From a virus: 54,785 bases of DNA. The position numbers and the translations under genes were made by a program. How positions within the stretch are numbered: the stretch's first letter is position 1; the number at the start of each line of letters is the position of its first letter. The stretch is from positions 1 through 54,785 of the IMG/VR virus record IMGVR_UViG_3300032241_002057; one strand, given 5' to 3'. Shown here in pieces: positions 31,607 to 40,544 of this stretch. The notes below the pieces were generated by a model, which ran no database searches, was not told where the DNA came from, and saw nothing but the letters and a program-made list of their open reading frames with translations.

Positions 31607-34099
31607 TCACAACCCTGTAATTATTCCGGCTCCGGTTACACCATCTGCTGTTGGTGTAACAATTTTTGAAAAATTTGCACTAACTGCAGATGCTGCCGCA
31701 GAGATAGCCGTTGATGCTGTCGTCGGTGGATTAGTGGGCGGATTTGACAGTAGATCTCTTTTTGAATCTAGTTTTTGTATAAAGGTTCCGTTTTTAAAAA
31801 TGCTTTTGACTTTTATTACTTTCCAAAAACCATTCCACATAACTGTTTTATCGTTGAAATTCATCAATCCCGTCGACTCGGCATAAGAGGTACCAGTCCT
31901 TAATGTAAAAACATATCCAACATCACCACTATAAAACCACGCTGACGATAATCTAGCTGCTGCCGGCGGAGAATTACCGCTATTGATATAATTAAGTTCG
32001 TCTATATTACTAAAACCTAACCAATACGGATCTCCACGTATTTCCAATTCCATACGTGCTAGGCTCTGTGATTTTGCTTCGTTGAGTATACTTGCCATTA
32101 TAGAACGAGTTGGCGGTGTATTATCAACAGTCTCGCCAGATGTAGCAGTTTGTTGTTTACCGTCTCCCCCTTGTATAGTTTGCTGATTCAACGGTTCACC
32201 AGATCCTCTGCCGCTAATTGGGAAAGGATTTGGAGCAAATAATGGGGTGCCAACATCCTCTAGATAGCTAGCTTTTCTAGCTAATGTTACGGGAATAGGT
32301 AAATTACCAGAGTTGTTTCCTAAACCTAAAGAATTTTCTAATTTATTAACTCCACTGACAAATGCTCCTTTAACGTATGTTATAGCTGTATTTGGATACG
32401 ACGGAATTTGACCAGCTGCTGCTGTTGCCGCAGTTTGACCTGGGCTCTGATTAACAGGAGTTACCGATGCTTGTTGAGATGACGAAAATAATTGACTAAC
32501 CGAATTGTTAGGACCTAATATCTGGTTAGTTTGAGATTGTGCAGCACTCCCGGCTATAGCAGCAGCACTGGTTAGTGCACTAGTAGACGAATTTATCAAT
32601 CCAAGTAAATTTGTCCCAGAATTATTTGATTGTGCCGGGACCGTAGCTTGTTTCTGAATGTTAGTTTGAGTTTCTGATTGAATAGCAACTCCTGCATTGT
32701 TCAGTTGTGGGCCTACGGTAAAATTAGAATATGTATTTTTACCAAGTTGTTGAACAATAGCTAATTGGTCTTTGATGCTTAGTTTTAATTCAAATTTATT
32801 GATGTCTAGATTTTGCCCAGTGTATGTCCAAAAATAATGTTTTATAAAATTGTTAGATTGTGCTAATGATAATTGTCGTGCTTGTTGTACAGTCGGTTGT
32901 CGAGTATTAGCAGCATTTTGTAAATCTATGATAGCAACACTAGTCGGATATTGTACAAATGTATATGTAACAGTTCTAGGATAGTCATTGAGTTGAGTAT
33001 CAAACGGACCGTTGATCTCTGACCAACCGTAAATGACAATTAGATTTGCCATACCGTTTGCTTTTAATGACGCAGCACCAATTGTGCCTGCCGAATTATT
33101 TGCATTCCCGCTACCAGATGACCAATTCTGCCCATCCTGTGTCATACTGGTAACAAAATTGACAATATTATTAACATCCATACCTTGACCAAGTTGTATC
33201 GTTGGATTATTAACATTTCCGTTTGTTGAAAATTGTCTCTGGCTATTCACCGGAGCTGTATCGAACTTCCAATTTTTAGCAAAAGACGTGTTAAATTTAT
33301 AGGTAATTTTAGGTTTTTTACCTTCGTATAAGTTTGCATTCTGATTTGTCATTTCAACTGCAAGTTGGTCGAAAAATTGACCTATGGTAGAAACTGGACC
33401 TATATTCACTGCCTTGTTTAATACCGCTACATGGTCTGCAGTGGTATACATGTTATGCACTAAAAATTTAATCTTATAAGTTGTGCCTGATTCTGTAGTA
33501 GTACTTTCGATATCTTTTATATCGACTTGCCACACTTTATAGATATTATTTAGATTTGAATTTGTAACACCGTTTTCGTCATATCCGTTAAACCAAATTT
33601 CTAAAAAATAAGAATGACATTGCAGATAATTAGATATACCGATATTACGTGCTGCATTGTATAAATTATCCATGAGAGTAATACCGTATGGTTCAACGAC
33701 CGTCATGTCTGCAGTTATTTCATTTGTTTGTGGAGTTTTTTCATATCCTGGTAATAAAGTAGTTATCTCTAGATCAATAATGTTATATTGACTGGTTACT
33801 CCGCTTTCGGCAATTATTATTTTTCCAACACCATTGCGAAATGTTGATGATGCTGATGATACACCGCTTTTGGTAATAGCTGTTGCATCGTTGTCTGATG
33901 TCATGCTCCATCTAATATGATATGTATAATTTGCATTTGAATCTAATATATTCGGTTTAAAATTAAATGTAACATTCTGAGAGACTAATCCATTTTGTAT
34001 AACAGATGATCCGATGTTAGATTGTGCACTTACTGGAGCACCAACTGCTATTTGTGCTGCTGCTGAATTAATATTAACACTAGCTGATTGGTCTGCCAT
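31607..34099 (-). CDS. Large baseplate-region virion protein, unassigned
   Basis: 830 residues between gp53 and gp5 in the hub operon. The N-terminal 350 residues are beta-rich and conserved-looking (YFLEIWFNGYDENG, YKVWQVDIKDIES, KIKFLVHNMYTTADH). The centre from about 480 to 560 is low-complexity Ser, Ala and Gln. The last 150 residues contain MELEIRGDPYWLGFSNIDEL and a hydrophobic GYVFTLRTGTSY strand, reminiscent of hub proteins that bind the tube. A role in the baseplate hub, as gp27 in T4, would fit its place directly before gp5, but I see no certain gp27 motif. The start has an AGGATC ribosome site. Confidence 0.6.
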   Translation of the reverse strand: MADQSASVNINSAAAQIAVGAPVSAQSNIGSSVIQNGLVSQNVTFNFKPNILDSNANYTYHIRWSMTSDNDATAITKSGVSSASSTFRNGVGKIIIAESGVTSQYNIIDLEITTLLPGYEKTPQTNEITADMTVVEPYGITLMDNLYNAARNIGISNYLQCHSYFLEIWFNGYDENGVTNSNLNNIYKVWQVDIKDIESTTTESGTTYKIKFLVHNMYTTADHVAVLNKAVNIGPVSTIGQFFDQLAVEMTNQNANLYEGKKPKITYKFNTSFAKNWKFDTAPVNSQRQFSTNGNVNNPTIQLGQGMDVNNIVNFVTSMTQDGQNWSSGSGNANNSAGTIGAASLKANGMANLIVIYGWSEINGPFDTQLNDYPRTVTYTFVQYPTSVAIIDLQNAANTRQPTVQQARQLSLAQSNNFIKHYFWTYTGQNLDINKFELKLSIKDQLAIVQQLGKNTYSNFTVGPQLNNAGVAIQSETQTNIQKQATVPAQSNNSGTNLLGLINSSTSALTSAAAIAGSAAQSQTNQILGPNNSVSQLFSSSQQASVTPVNQSPGQTAATAAAGQIPSYPNTAITYVKGAFVSGVNKLENSLGLGNNSGNLPIPVTLARKASYLEDVGTPLFAPNPFPISGRGSGEPLNQQTIQGGDGKQQTATSGETVDNTPPTRSIMASILNEAKSQSLARMELEIRGDPYWLGFSNIDELNYINSGNSPPAAARLSSAWFYSGDVGYVFTLRTGTSYAESTGLMNFNDKTVMWNGFWKVIKVKSIFKNGTFIQKLDSKRDLLSNPPTNPPTTASTAISAAASAVSANFSKIVTPTADGVTGAGIITGL

Positions 34100-34102
34100 A
34101 GA

Positions 34103-34417
34103 TTATGATCCTGCAAGAGGTAATACAGATTTATCCGGTAGATATATGTTTATACCAGCAATGAGATCGTATATTGGATCTTTTATAATATCTGGATTTC
34201 TCATAGCAAATACCCACCAATATCCGGTTGTTCCGTATAAGTCAAAACTTAAAAGATCAGGCCGATGTTGATAATTAGCTGTTACCTGATAATACGTGTC
34301 GTTCTGACTAGGTATAATTTGAACACTATTATCCCAACTATCTAGATACGGCAGATAATTATATATCTGCGGAGTAGTGGCATATGGGCTAGTGGGATTA
34401 TATACGCTTTGACTCAT
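34103..34417 (-). CDS. gp53: Baseplate wedge protein gp53
   Basis: 104 residues. YQHRPDLLSFDLYGTTGYWW followed by VFAMRNPDIIKDPIYDL is the gp53 signature, including the LysM-like part. T4 gp53 (196 residues) clamps the wedges around the hub; this one is shorter at the N-terminus. I take ATG 34417, which overlaps the upstream stop as ATGA and has AAGGA eight bases before it; the ATG at 34423 is too close to that ribosome site. Confidence 0.85.
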   Translation of the reverse strand: MSQSVYNPTSPYATTPQIYNYLPYLDSWDNSVQIIPSQNDTYYQVTANYQHRPDLLSFDLYGTTGYWWVFAMRNPDIIKDPIYDLIAGINIYLPDKSVLPLAGS

Positions 34418-35460
34418 ATCCATGTTCCTTGAGTTAACAGATATCCACTCCTAAATTGTCCAAGATTAAATGCTCTGAGCCGTTGAGGTGTATTTTGTAC
34501 CACCAGCTGAACCGTTATATTAAACACAGCAGGAAGCCAAGCATACCCTACCCAATTGGCTGGATTTCCAGCTACATTAGCAATTGCAGGATTGTATTGT
34601 GAAAATTGATTTTGATTGATATTAGCAAATGCTTGTGCAGCAGCTTGCGGTGTTATAGGTTGTGTTGTTTGTGATAAAAGCTGACTTGGCGGCGGCGGAA
34701 TTATAAAACTGGTATTTTGTAAAGCACTTGCTTGTATCGCAACATAATCCACATCTTTTGGTAAAGTAATTGTAAATTGCGTAACAATCACAGGCAATGC
34801 ATTGAACATATATTGTCCATACGCATCAAAAAGCAAAACAGGTGGTGGAGTACCTGCATTTGGGTCATTTTGACCGAAATTCATTTTTGATACAGTACGA
34901 AGAAAATGTATGCAACCTAATGCATATAGTCCTTCGGTTTGATTTTGTACTGTAAAATCACCTTCTACAGAGAATTTTAATGCAGGAGTTTTGCTATACG
35001 AATAAAAATCTTGGTTGGTATGTACAGTTTCTAAATTAGTATAGTTAATATCTTGGCTCCAAGTTATTGTCGGTTGATACGGAAATAGCATGCCACTGGT
35101 GTTGATTAGCGGAGTCATTAATCCGTTACCTAAAATCTGAGACAATACTGCAGGTTTTGGTCGTAATCTAACTCTGCGACCGGCTGTATCGTTTAAATTT
35201 TGTTGAGCCGGTAACGGGTTAGGTATAGCAACAGGTTGTTGACTAGCAGATACTGTGTTTAACGCAGATGCTAATAAATTTGGAGCAGAAACAGTAGAAC
35301 CAGCGCTAACTCCTTGTGTACCAGCAGCATTGGTAGTCGACGATCCAGCGCTACTCCAAGTAAATGGATTATACCATTCGAATCCGCCTGGTTGAGGAGG
35401 TTGTCCTGCAGGTCCTGCTACTGGGTTAACTTGAGCCGATTGAGAAACTGAGCCAGACAT
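34414..35460 (-). CDS. Baseplate tail-tube cap protein, gp48/gp54-like
   Basis: 348 residues. After a Ser/Ala/Gln-rich first hundred residues comes RRVRLRPKP, then MLFPYQPTITWSQDINYTNL, HTNQDFYSYSKTPAL, EGDFTVQNQTEGLYALGCIH, PPPVLLFDAYGQYMFNALPV and LPKDVDYVAIQ. This pattern is that of the proteins that sit on the hub and start the tail tube in T4-like phages. Whether it corresponds to gp48 or gp54 cannot be settled by eye. It is the first gene of the hub operon, with a canonical TATAAATA 30 bases upstream. Confidence 0.7.
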   Translation of the reverse strand: MSGSVSQSAQVNPVAGPAGQPPQPGGFEWYNPFTWSSAGSSTTNAAGTQGVSAGSTVSAPNLLASALNTVSASQQPVAIPNPLPAQQNLNDTAGRRVRLRPKPAVLSQILGNGLMTPLINTSGMLFPYQPTITWSQDINYTNLETVHTNQDFYSYSKTPALKFSVEGDFTVQNQTEGLYALGCIHFLRTVSKMNFGQNDPNAGTPPPVLLFDAYGQYMFNALPVIVTQFTITLPKDVDYVAIQASALQNTSFIIPPPPSQLLSQTTQPITPQAAAQAFANINQNQFSQYNPAIANVAGNPANWVGYAWLPAVFNITVQLVVQNTPQRLRAFNLGQFRSGYLLTQGTWI

Positions 35461-35490
35461 GTAAAATCACCGTTGCATTTGTTAATTGTA

Positions 35491-35498
35491 TATTTATA
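35491..35498 (-). promoter_or_regulatory. T4-type late promoter TATAAATA of the hub operon
   Basis: Exact consensus on the minus strand, 30 bases before ATG 35460. It probably drives the gp48/54-like, gp53, 830-residue and gp5 genes. Confidence 0.7.
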
Positions 35499-35534
35499 GT
35501 CAAAATTAACCTGTTGATTTGCAAGAAATCTTTT

Positions 35535-35563
35535 TTGACGAATTACTCATAAATCATTATATT
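35535..35563 (+). promoter_or_regulatory. sigma-70-type promoter of gp55
   Basis: TTGACG (35535-35540), 17-base spacer, TATATT (35558-35563), 32 bases before the gp55 ATG. It fits expression of the late sigma factor by host-type polymerase before late genes come on. Confidence 0.6.
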
Positions 35564-35594
35564 ATTTACTAATACATATTTGTAAAGGAATTTA

Positions 35595-36956
35595 ATGTCT
35601 ATTGCACCTCCAGCTACTAAAATAAAATACTTAACAAATAAGGATTTACTAGAAGAAATACACCGTAGCAAGCTATCATACTGTAGCTTTGTTGACCCTA
35701 TGCACGCAAAGTATGATTTTATAGTTGCGAATATATCATTAATTACTCAGAAACGAATAGATGATGCAAGAAAAAAGAAACTTGCTGAAATTCAAGCCGT
35801 TGAAAAAAAAGAACATATCAATCGTGGGATCAAAGATTTTAAGAGTAAATGGTCAATCGATGATATACCTGCCGAAAGCATCGTGGTTAGAGTTATGACA
35901 TATGATCATATACCTATCAATCCAGAAAAAGTTGGCAAGGCTAAAACCGAAGGTGAGCGTCATATACGTTGCAATTTTCCGCCATTTCAACATTATATTA
36001 TGCAAGATGATCAATTAAAATGTGTATTAAAAAGTCACTGGCAAGGTGGATTAGAAAATGGTTATTTTTCAAAAGATCACGGCAAAATGACCAACAAACT
36101 AGCAATGATGTTTATGAAACTGGTTGATCGTTATGGTCATAGAGGGAACTGGCGCGGTTATTGTGTTGATACCGAGACTGAGGCTTTGACTACAAAGGGG
36201 TTTTTACGTCATGATCAAATAACAGAAAATGATACGATCTTGTCGTGTTGTAACGGTGTTCTCACGTGGTCTAAAATTAAAAGTATCTATCGTGGAGAAT
36301 TTTCCGGAAAAATGTTTTATCTAACTTCTCCTGGTATGGATGCACTTGTAACACCTAAACATAAATTCCTCACCTTATCGGGATTAAAAGAAGTAGAGCA
36401 TATTGATCATACAGATACCATTGTACTGTTGGGCAAAGGTGTTTCTGATTTGTCAGCTCTTCAAATAGATGCTATACCAAGACAAGATCTGTATGATATT
36501 CTTAATATTTGTAACGGAGAAATGAATCAAGGATTACCAAATAATGTAAGTGCCGGTGGAATAGACTTTCACGGAGGCTGGAGAGGTTATGGTCCGGAAA
36601 ATTCTCCTGTGGTAGCATACACTGGTATAGTTTGGTGTCCTGAAACAGAATATGGGTGTTTTGTTGCTAGGCGCAATGGAACTATATATTTAACTGGAAA
36701 TTCATATCTTGAGGAAATGAAAAGTCAAGCATTGTTACAGCTCAGTCAGGTTGGTTTACAATTTGACGAAAGTAGAAGTGATCAACCGAATCCGTTTGCA
36801 TATTATACTCAGACTATCACTAATTCTTTTATGCGTATATTACATGTTGAAAAGAAAAATCAAACAATACGAGACGATATGTTAATAATGCATGATTCGT
36901 CTCCTAGTTGGACACGACAAACTGATGATGCAATCAAACAACAAAAGGATTCATAA
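35595..36956 (+). CDS. gp55: gp55, late-transcription sigma factor, interrupted by an intein
   Basis: 453 residues as translated; 273 after removal of an intein at residues 190-369. The exteins join as NWRGY and SYLEEMKSQALLQLS, continuing LQFDESRSDQPNPFAYYTQ, TNSFMRILHVEKK and PSWTRQ. This is the sigma region 2-like core of gp55 in T4-like marine phages, and gp55 directs polymerase to TATAAATA late promoters through the sliding clamp. T4 gp55 is 185 residues; the longer N-terminus (YLTNKDLLEEIHRSKLSYC) resembles the cyanophage form. The start has an AAAGGA ribosome site and a sigma-70-type promoter upstream. Splicing would be needed to rebuild region 2. Confidence 0.85.
   Translation: MSIAPPATKIKYLTNKDLLEEIHRSKLSYCSFVDPMHAKYDFIVANISLITQKRIDDARKKKLAEIQAVEKKEHINRGIKDFKSKWSIDDIPAESIVVRVMTYDHIPINPEKVGKAKTEGERHIRCNFPPFQHYIMQDDQLKCVLKSHWQGGLENGYFSKDHGKMTNKLAMMFMKLVDRYGHRGNWRGYCVDTETEALTTKGFLRHDQITENDTILSCCNGVLTWSKIKSIYRGEFSGKMFYLTSPGMDALVTPKHKFLTLSGLKEVEHIDHTDTIVLLGKGVSDLSALQIDAIPRQDLYDILNICNGEMNQGLPNNVSAGGIDFHGGWRGYGPENSPVVAYTGIVWCPETEYGCFVARRNGTIYLTGNSYLEEMKSQALLQLSQVGLQFDESRSDQPNPFAYYTQTITNSFMRILHVEKKNQTIRDDMLIMHDSSPSWTRQTDDAIKQQKDS
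36162..36701 (+). mobile_element. Intein (180 residues) in gp55
   Basis: Residues 190-369 of the gp55 reading frame. It starts with Cys190 in CVDTETEALTTKGFLRHDQI (block A), has the T-x-x-H block B as T253-P-K-H256 in VTPKHKFLT, and ends CPETEYGCFVARRNGTIYL-TGN (blocks F and G) with Asn369 before Ser370. The penultimate residue is Gly, not the usual His; similar TGN endings occur in other phage inteins. About 90 residues between blocks B and F lack LAGLIDADG or HNH motifs, so it looks like a mini-intein without its own endonuclease. The reading frame is open through both borders. Confidence 0.88.
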
Positions 36957-37164
36957 TACAGGAATTAAAGTTTTTGATTCAAATAGAGTTGTTTGTATCG
37001 TAAAATCTATTATACCTCAAATTTTGAATTACTTTGGCTGTGGTGCACGCTTCTGTTTATTATTTGGTATAATTGAAGTAAGTTGCTAACAATGAATTAT
37101 AAATTTGTTGTCAGTTACTGATATGTATTAAAATTGCATCATACACGCATTTAGAGAGACAATA

Positions 37165-38184
37165 ATGTCTAAAGATCCAGATTTTTCACACGTTTCTATT
37201 TTCACTGACATCCATTATGGATTAAAAAATAACAGCAGAGAACATAACGATTCTTGTGAAAGATTTATTAAATGGATGATCGAACAGTCAGAAGATCGTA
37301 ACATAAAAACTTGTATTTTTGGAGGGGATTTCCATCATGTTAGATCTGCGATTAACATATCAACATTAAATTATTCTGTAAGTGGGTTGAAATTATTAAA
37401 TGATTATTTTGATCATACAATATTCATACTAGGAAACCATGATTTGTTTTACAGAGACAAATATGAGATTCATAGTTTACCGTATATCACGCAATTCCCT
37501 AAAATTACAGTTGTCGATTCTATGAGGGAAATTGGTGATGTTGCGTTCGTTCCGTGGTTAGTAGCAGACGAATGGAAGAGCGTACCCAAGTTGAAAGCTC
37601 CTTATATGTTTGGGCATTTTGAGCTTCCTCGGTTCAAGATGAACGCAATGGTCGAGATGCCGGACCATGGTTTATTAAATGCTACACATTTTGTCAATCA
37701 AAAACAGGTATTCTCTGGACATTTTCATAAACGTCAAAATTCAGGAAAGATATGGTATATTGGTAACGCATTCCCGCATAATTTTGCAGATGCATGGGAT
37801 GATGATCGCGGAGCAATGTTTTGGAAACCAGGAGAAACTCCCGAATTTTTAGCTTGGCCAGATGCACCAAAATATCGTACATTAACTTTAAGTCAAGTTG
37901 TTGCTAATCCAACCAAATATATTGACGATAAGACTTTTGCTAAGATAACAATTGATATTGATACCAACTATGAAGACGTAAATTTTATACGAGATTTGCT
38001 AGAGCATGATTTAAATGCTAGAGAAATACAAATGATAACTGCTAAGGTAAACGAGTTAGATCAGTTAGACGAAGAAGATATCAATTTTGAAAGTGTTGAT
38101 ACCATTGTAATCAGCCATTTACAAAGCATCGAATCTACTGTAATGGATAAAAATGAACTTATACGCATTTATCAGGAGATTTAA
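37165..38184 (+). CDS. gp47: gp47, recombination nuclease subunit (Mre11/SbcD-like)
   Basis: 339 residues, the same as T4 gp47. The calcineurin-type phosphoesterase motifs appear in order: FTDIHYG (D and H near 12-14), GGDFHH, LGNHDLFY, and GHFHKRQ. With gp46 it forms a two-metal nuclease complex that processes DNA ends for recombination-dependent replication. The ATG has an AGAGAGA ribosome site. A 208-base gap separates it from gp55, in which I see no further gene or clear hairpin. gp46 follows at once. Confidence 0.92.
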   Translation: MSKDPDFSHVSIFTDIHYGLKNNSREHNDSCERFIKWMIEQSEDRNIKTCIFGGDFHHVRSAINISTLNYSVSGLKLLNDYFDHTIFILGNHDLFYRDKYEIHSLPYITQFPKITVVDSMREIGDVAFVPWLVADEWKSVPKLKAPYMFGHFELPRFKMNAMVEMPDHGLLNATHFVNQKQVFSGHFHKRQNSGKIWYIGNAFPHNFADAWDDDRGAMFWKPGETPEFLAWPDAPKYRTLTLSQVVANPTKYIDDKTFAKITIDIDTNYEDVNFIRDLLEHDLNAREIQMITAKVNELDQLDEEDINFESVDTIVISHLQSIESTVMDKNELIRIYQEI

Positions 38185-38187
38185 GTC

Positions 38188-39963
38188 GTGCTAACTTTGA
38201 AAAATGTGACCATGAGAAATTTTATGTCAATTGGTGCAGTAACACAAACTGTAGAGTTAGATAAAAATGGTTTAACACTTGTTCTTGGTGAAAATTTAGA
38301 TCTAGGTGGTAATGGATCTCGTAACGGTGTAGGTAAGTCGAGTTTGTTGCAAGCAATCTCATATGGGTTGTACGGACAAAGTCTAACCAATATTAAAATC
38401 AATAATCTCATCAATCATATTAATCAAAAGAACATGATGGTTGCTATCGAATTCGAAAAAGATGGTCACAATTATCGAATTGAACGAGGCAGGAAACCAA
38501 ATTTTTTCCGTTATGTAGTAGATAATGCCAATGTCGACGAAAGTACTGACGAAGCTCAGGGAGAGAATAGAGAAACTCAAAAAGAAATTGATCAATTGCT
38601 TGGTATGAGTCATTCTCTATTCAAACATATCGTTGCATTAAATACATATACTGAACCATTTCTTAGCATGGGTGCTCCTAAACAACGAGAAATCATCGAA
38701 GAATTATTAGGTATAACTCTTCTAAGTCAAAAAGCAGAAAATCTTAAAGAATTAATCAAAACTACCAAAAATGCTATAGAACAAGAAGAGTTTCGTATTA
38801 GAACTATAAAACAAAGTAATGATCGAATAAGAACGCACATAGAAGATATTGCTCGTAAAGCTGATGATTGGGATTTCAAACAGAACAAAATTATTAATGA
38901 TCTAGGTAACGCTATTGCAAATCTCGAAACTCTAGATATAGATATTGAATTACAATCTCATAGGGATTTAGAACTTTACAATAAACTTGTGGCATCTAAA
39001 ACTCAGGTAACCAGAGATTTATCTATGAAAAATCGTCACTTACAGCAAATAACGCAACATCTTACTAGCGCATTATCTAATTATGACCGCACAATTAATC
39101 ATGAATGTCCCACGTGCGGCCAAGAAATACATGACGACGAACACAACAGAATACGTAATGATTTAGAATGTAAAATTGTAGAATTAGACGCACAAGTAAA
39201 TGCTGAGCAATCAGAAGTCAACGCTAGCAAAGCGCAGCTTGACGAAATAGAGTCGACGTTAATCGCAATGTCTAAACCAACTACAGTTTATTCTAACTTT
39301 GAAGAAGCGTTAAACCATCGTAACACGCTTGATCAATTGATTAAAGAGTTAGAACGAGAACTTCAAAGTGTTAATCCATATAGGGATCAAAAAAATAGCT
39401 TGTCCGATACTATGCAAGAAGTTGCATATGACAACCTCAACAAGATGGTTAAAAATAGAGAACATCAAGAATTCCTGTTGAAATTATTAACAAACAAAGA
39501 CAGTTTTATACGTAAAAGGATTATTGATCAGAATCTAGCTTATCTCAATATACGACTTAATGAATATCTTGATAAGCTTGGTCTACCGCATCAAATTAAA
39601 TTTGTTAATGATTTGTCAGTTGAAATTAGCTTGCTTGGCCAAGATTTAGATTGGGGAAATTTATCGAGAGGTGAATCTACAAGATTAGTTTTAGCTCTTA
39701 GTTGGGCTTTTAGAGATGTATTCGAAAATATTACACATGCAATCAATTTAGTATTTGTGGATGAATTGTTAGACAGCGGAATGGATCCACAAGGGCTCGA
39801 AGGATCTGTTGGTGTACTTAAAAAAATGGAACGCGAGCGTAATAAGAATGTATTTGTAATATCGCATCGAGAGGAATTATCAAGCAGAGTTTCTAATATC
39901 TTGACGGTTTTAAAAGAGAATAGTTTCTCTTCGTTTAGCTGGGATTATACTCCGACTGTTTGA
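38188..39963 (+). CDS. gp46: gp46, recombination nuclease subunit (Rad50/SbcC-like)
   Basis: 591 residues (T4 gp46 has 560). Walker A is NGSRNGVGKSSLL near 42-54, a zinc hook CPTCGQ lies at about 307-312 between two long coiled coils, and the ABC signature LSRGE and Walker B NLVFVDELLDSGMD are near the C-terminus. It is the ATPase partner of gp47. Translation begins at GTG 38188, three bases after the gp47 stop, with a CAGGAG ribosome site inside gp47. The 3' end overlaps the reverse-strand nuclease gene by 19 bases. Confidence 0.92.
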   Translation: MLTLKNVTMRNFMSIGAVTQTVELDKNGLTLVLGENLDLGGNGSRNGVGKSSLLQAISYGLYGQSLTNIKINNLINHINQKNMMVAIEFEKDGHNYRIERGRKPNFFRYVVDNANVDESTDEAQGENRETQKEIDQLLGMSHSLFKHIVALNTYTEPFLSMGAPKQREIIEELLGITLLSQKAENLKELIKTTKNAIEQEEFRIRTIKQSNDRIRTHIEDIARKADDWDFKQNKIINDLGNAIANLETLDIDIELQSHRDLELYNKLVASKTQVTRDLSMKNRHLQQITQHLTSALSNYDRTINHECPTCGQEIHDDEHNRIRNDLECKIVELDAQVNAEQSEVNASKAQLDEIESTLIAMSKPTTVYSNFEEALNHRNTLDQLIKELERELQSVNPYRDQKNSLSDTMQEVAYDNLNKMVKNREHQEFLLKLLTNKDSFIRKRIIDQNLAYLNIRLNEYLDKLGLPHQIKFVNDLSVEISLLGQDLDWGNLSRGESTRLVLALSWAFRDVFENITHAINLVFVDELLDSGMDPQGLEGSVGVLKKMERERNKNVFVISHREELSSRVSNILTVLKENSFSSFSWDYTPTV

Positions 39964-40457
39964 ACTAATTCAAATATTTCGTCACGATTGTCTGTAAAAA
40001 ATTTCTCAAAATCGGTAATTATGTTTGTTTGATAACGAACATGATCGTCAATTTTAAATTTATCTAACAATAATTTGTCAAATACAACAAAACTACCTTT
40101 GTGATTGATACGAAAGACTACTACCCAAAAATCTCCATCATCTGCACTGGTTTTTGCTTGCTCTATCCATTTATCTAATAGCGGTACTGCAACGTTTTTG
40201 AATAAATTATGAAATGGAAAATCTGAATAAAATTTAGATTCAATTACAAGTTTACGCATATTACTAGGAGGTATTAGATCTGCTTTGAATGTTGCTATTT
40301 GTCCTTCATCTAGAGATGCCTTACGGAAACGATTAGAACCTCCCAAAAATGCTCCACTGTTAGGCACACGAATAAATTTTGATCCATATAGCTTTGTTAG
40401 AAAATCAGCAATCTTTCTTTCGCCGTTATTCCCTTTGGCCTTACCTTTGGTACTCAT
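39945..40457 (-). CDS. PD-(D/E)XK-type nuclease
   Basis: 170 residues. GNNGERKIADFLTKLYGSKF gives E13, FKADLIPP gives D60, and VIESKFY gives E73 and K75: the order and spacing of a PD-(D/E)XK active site as in archaeal Hjc-like resolvases and VRR-type nucleases. The segment IRVPNSGAFLGG is typical of the same fold. It lies tail to tail with gp46 and may act in recombination or junction cleavage, or in degrading host DNA. The exact family cannot be told by eye. Confidence 0.6.
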   Translation of the reverse strand: MSTKGKAKGNNGERKIADFLTKLYGSKFIRVPNSGAFLGGSNRFRKASLDEGQIATFKADLIPPSNMRKLVIESKFYSDFPFHNLFKNVAVPLLDKWIEQAKTSADDGDFWVVVFRINHKGSFVVFDKLLLDKFKIDDHVRYQTNIITDFEKFFTDNRDEIFELVQTVGV

Positions 40458-40506
40458 GTGTTCTCCTACTTATCATTTTTGTATTTAAGCAACATTTAAC
40501 TGCCTG

Positions 40507-40535
40507 TTGACTTTTTATTATGGTAACATTACACT
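40507..40535 (+). promoter_or_regulatory. sigma-70-type promoter
   Basis: TTGACT (40507-40512), 17-base spacer, TACACT (40530-40535). The predicted start lies within about four bases of ATG 40545, which has no ribosome site. Confidence 0.4.
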
Positions 40536-40544
40536 TAATATATT

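Noticed and set aside
29877-31886. Plus-strand frames under gp5 and the 830-residue gene
   Set aside because: Antisense shadows of well supported genes with low-complexity composition and no start signals.
35595-36956. Two separate genes or a frameshift in gp55
   Set aside because: The frame is open throughout and the insert carries intein blocks at both ends, so splicing at protein level explains it better.
36892-37089. 65-codon frame overlapping the gp55 end and the gap after it
   Set aside because: It overlaps gp55 in another frame, has no ribosome site, and the sequence shows no recognisable domain. The gap likely has no gene.
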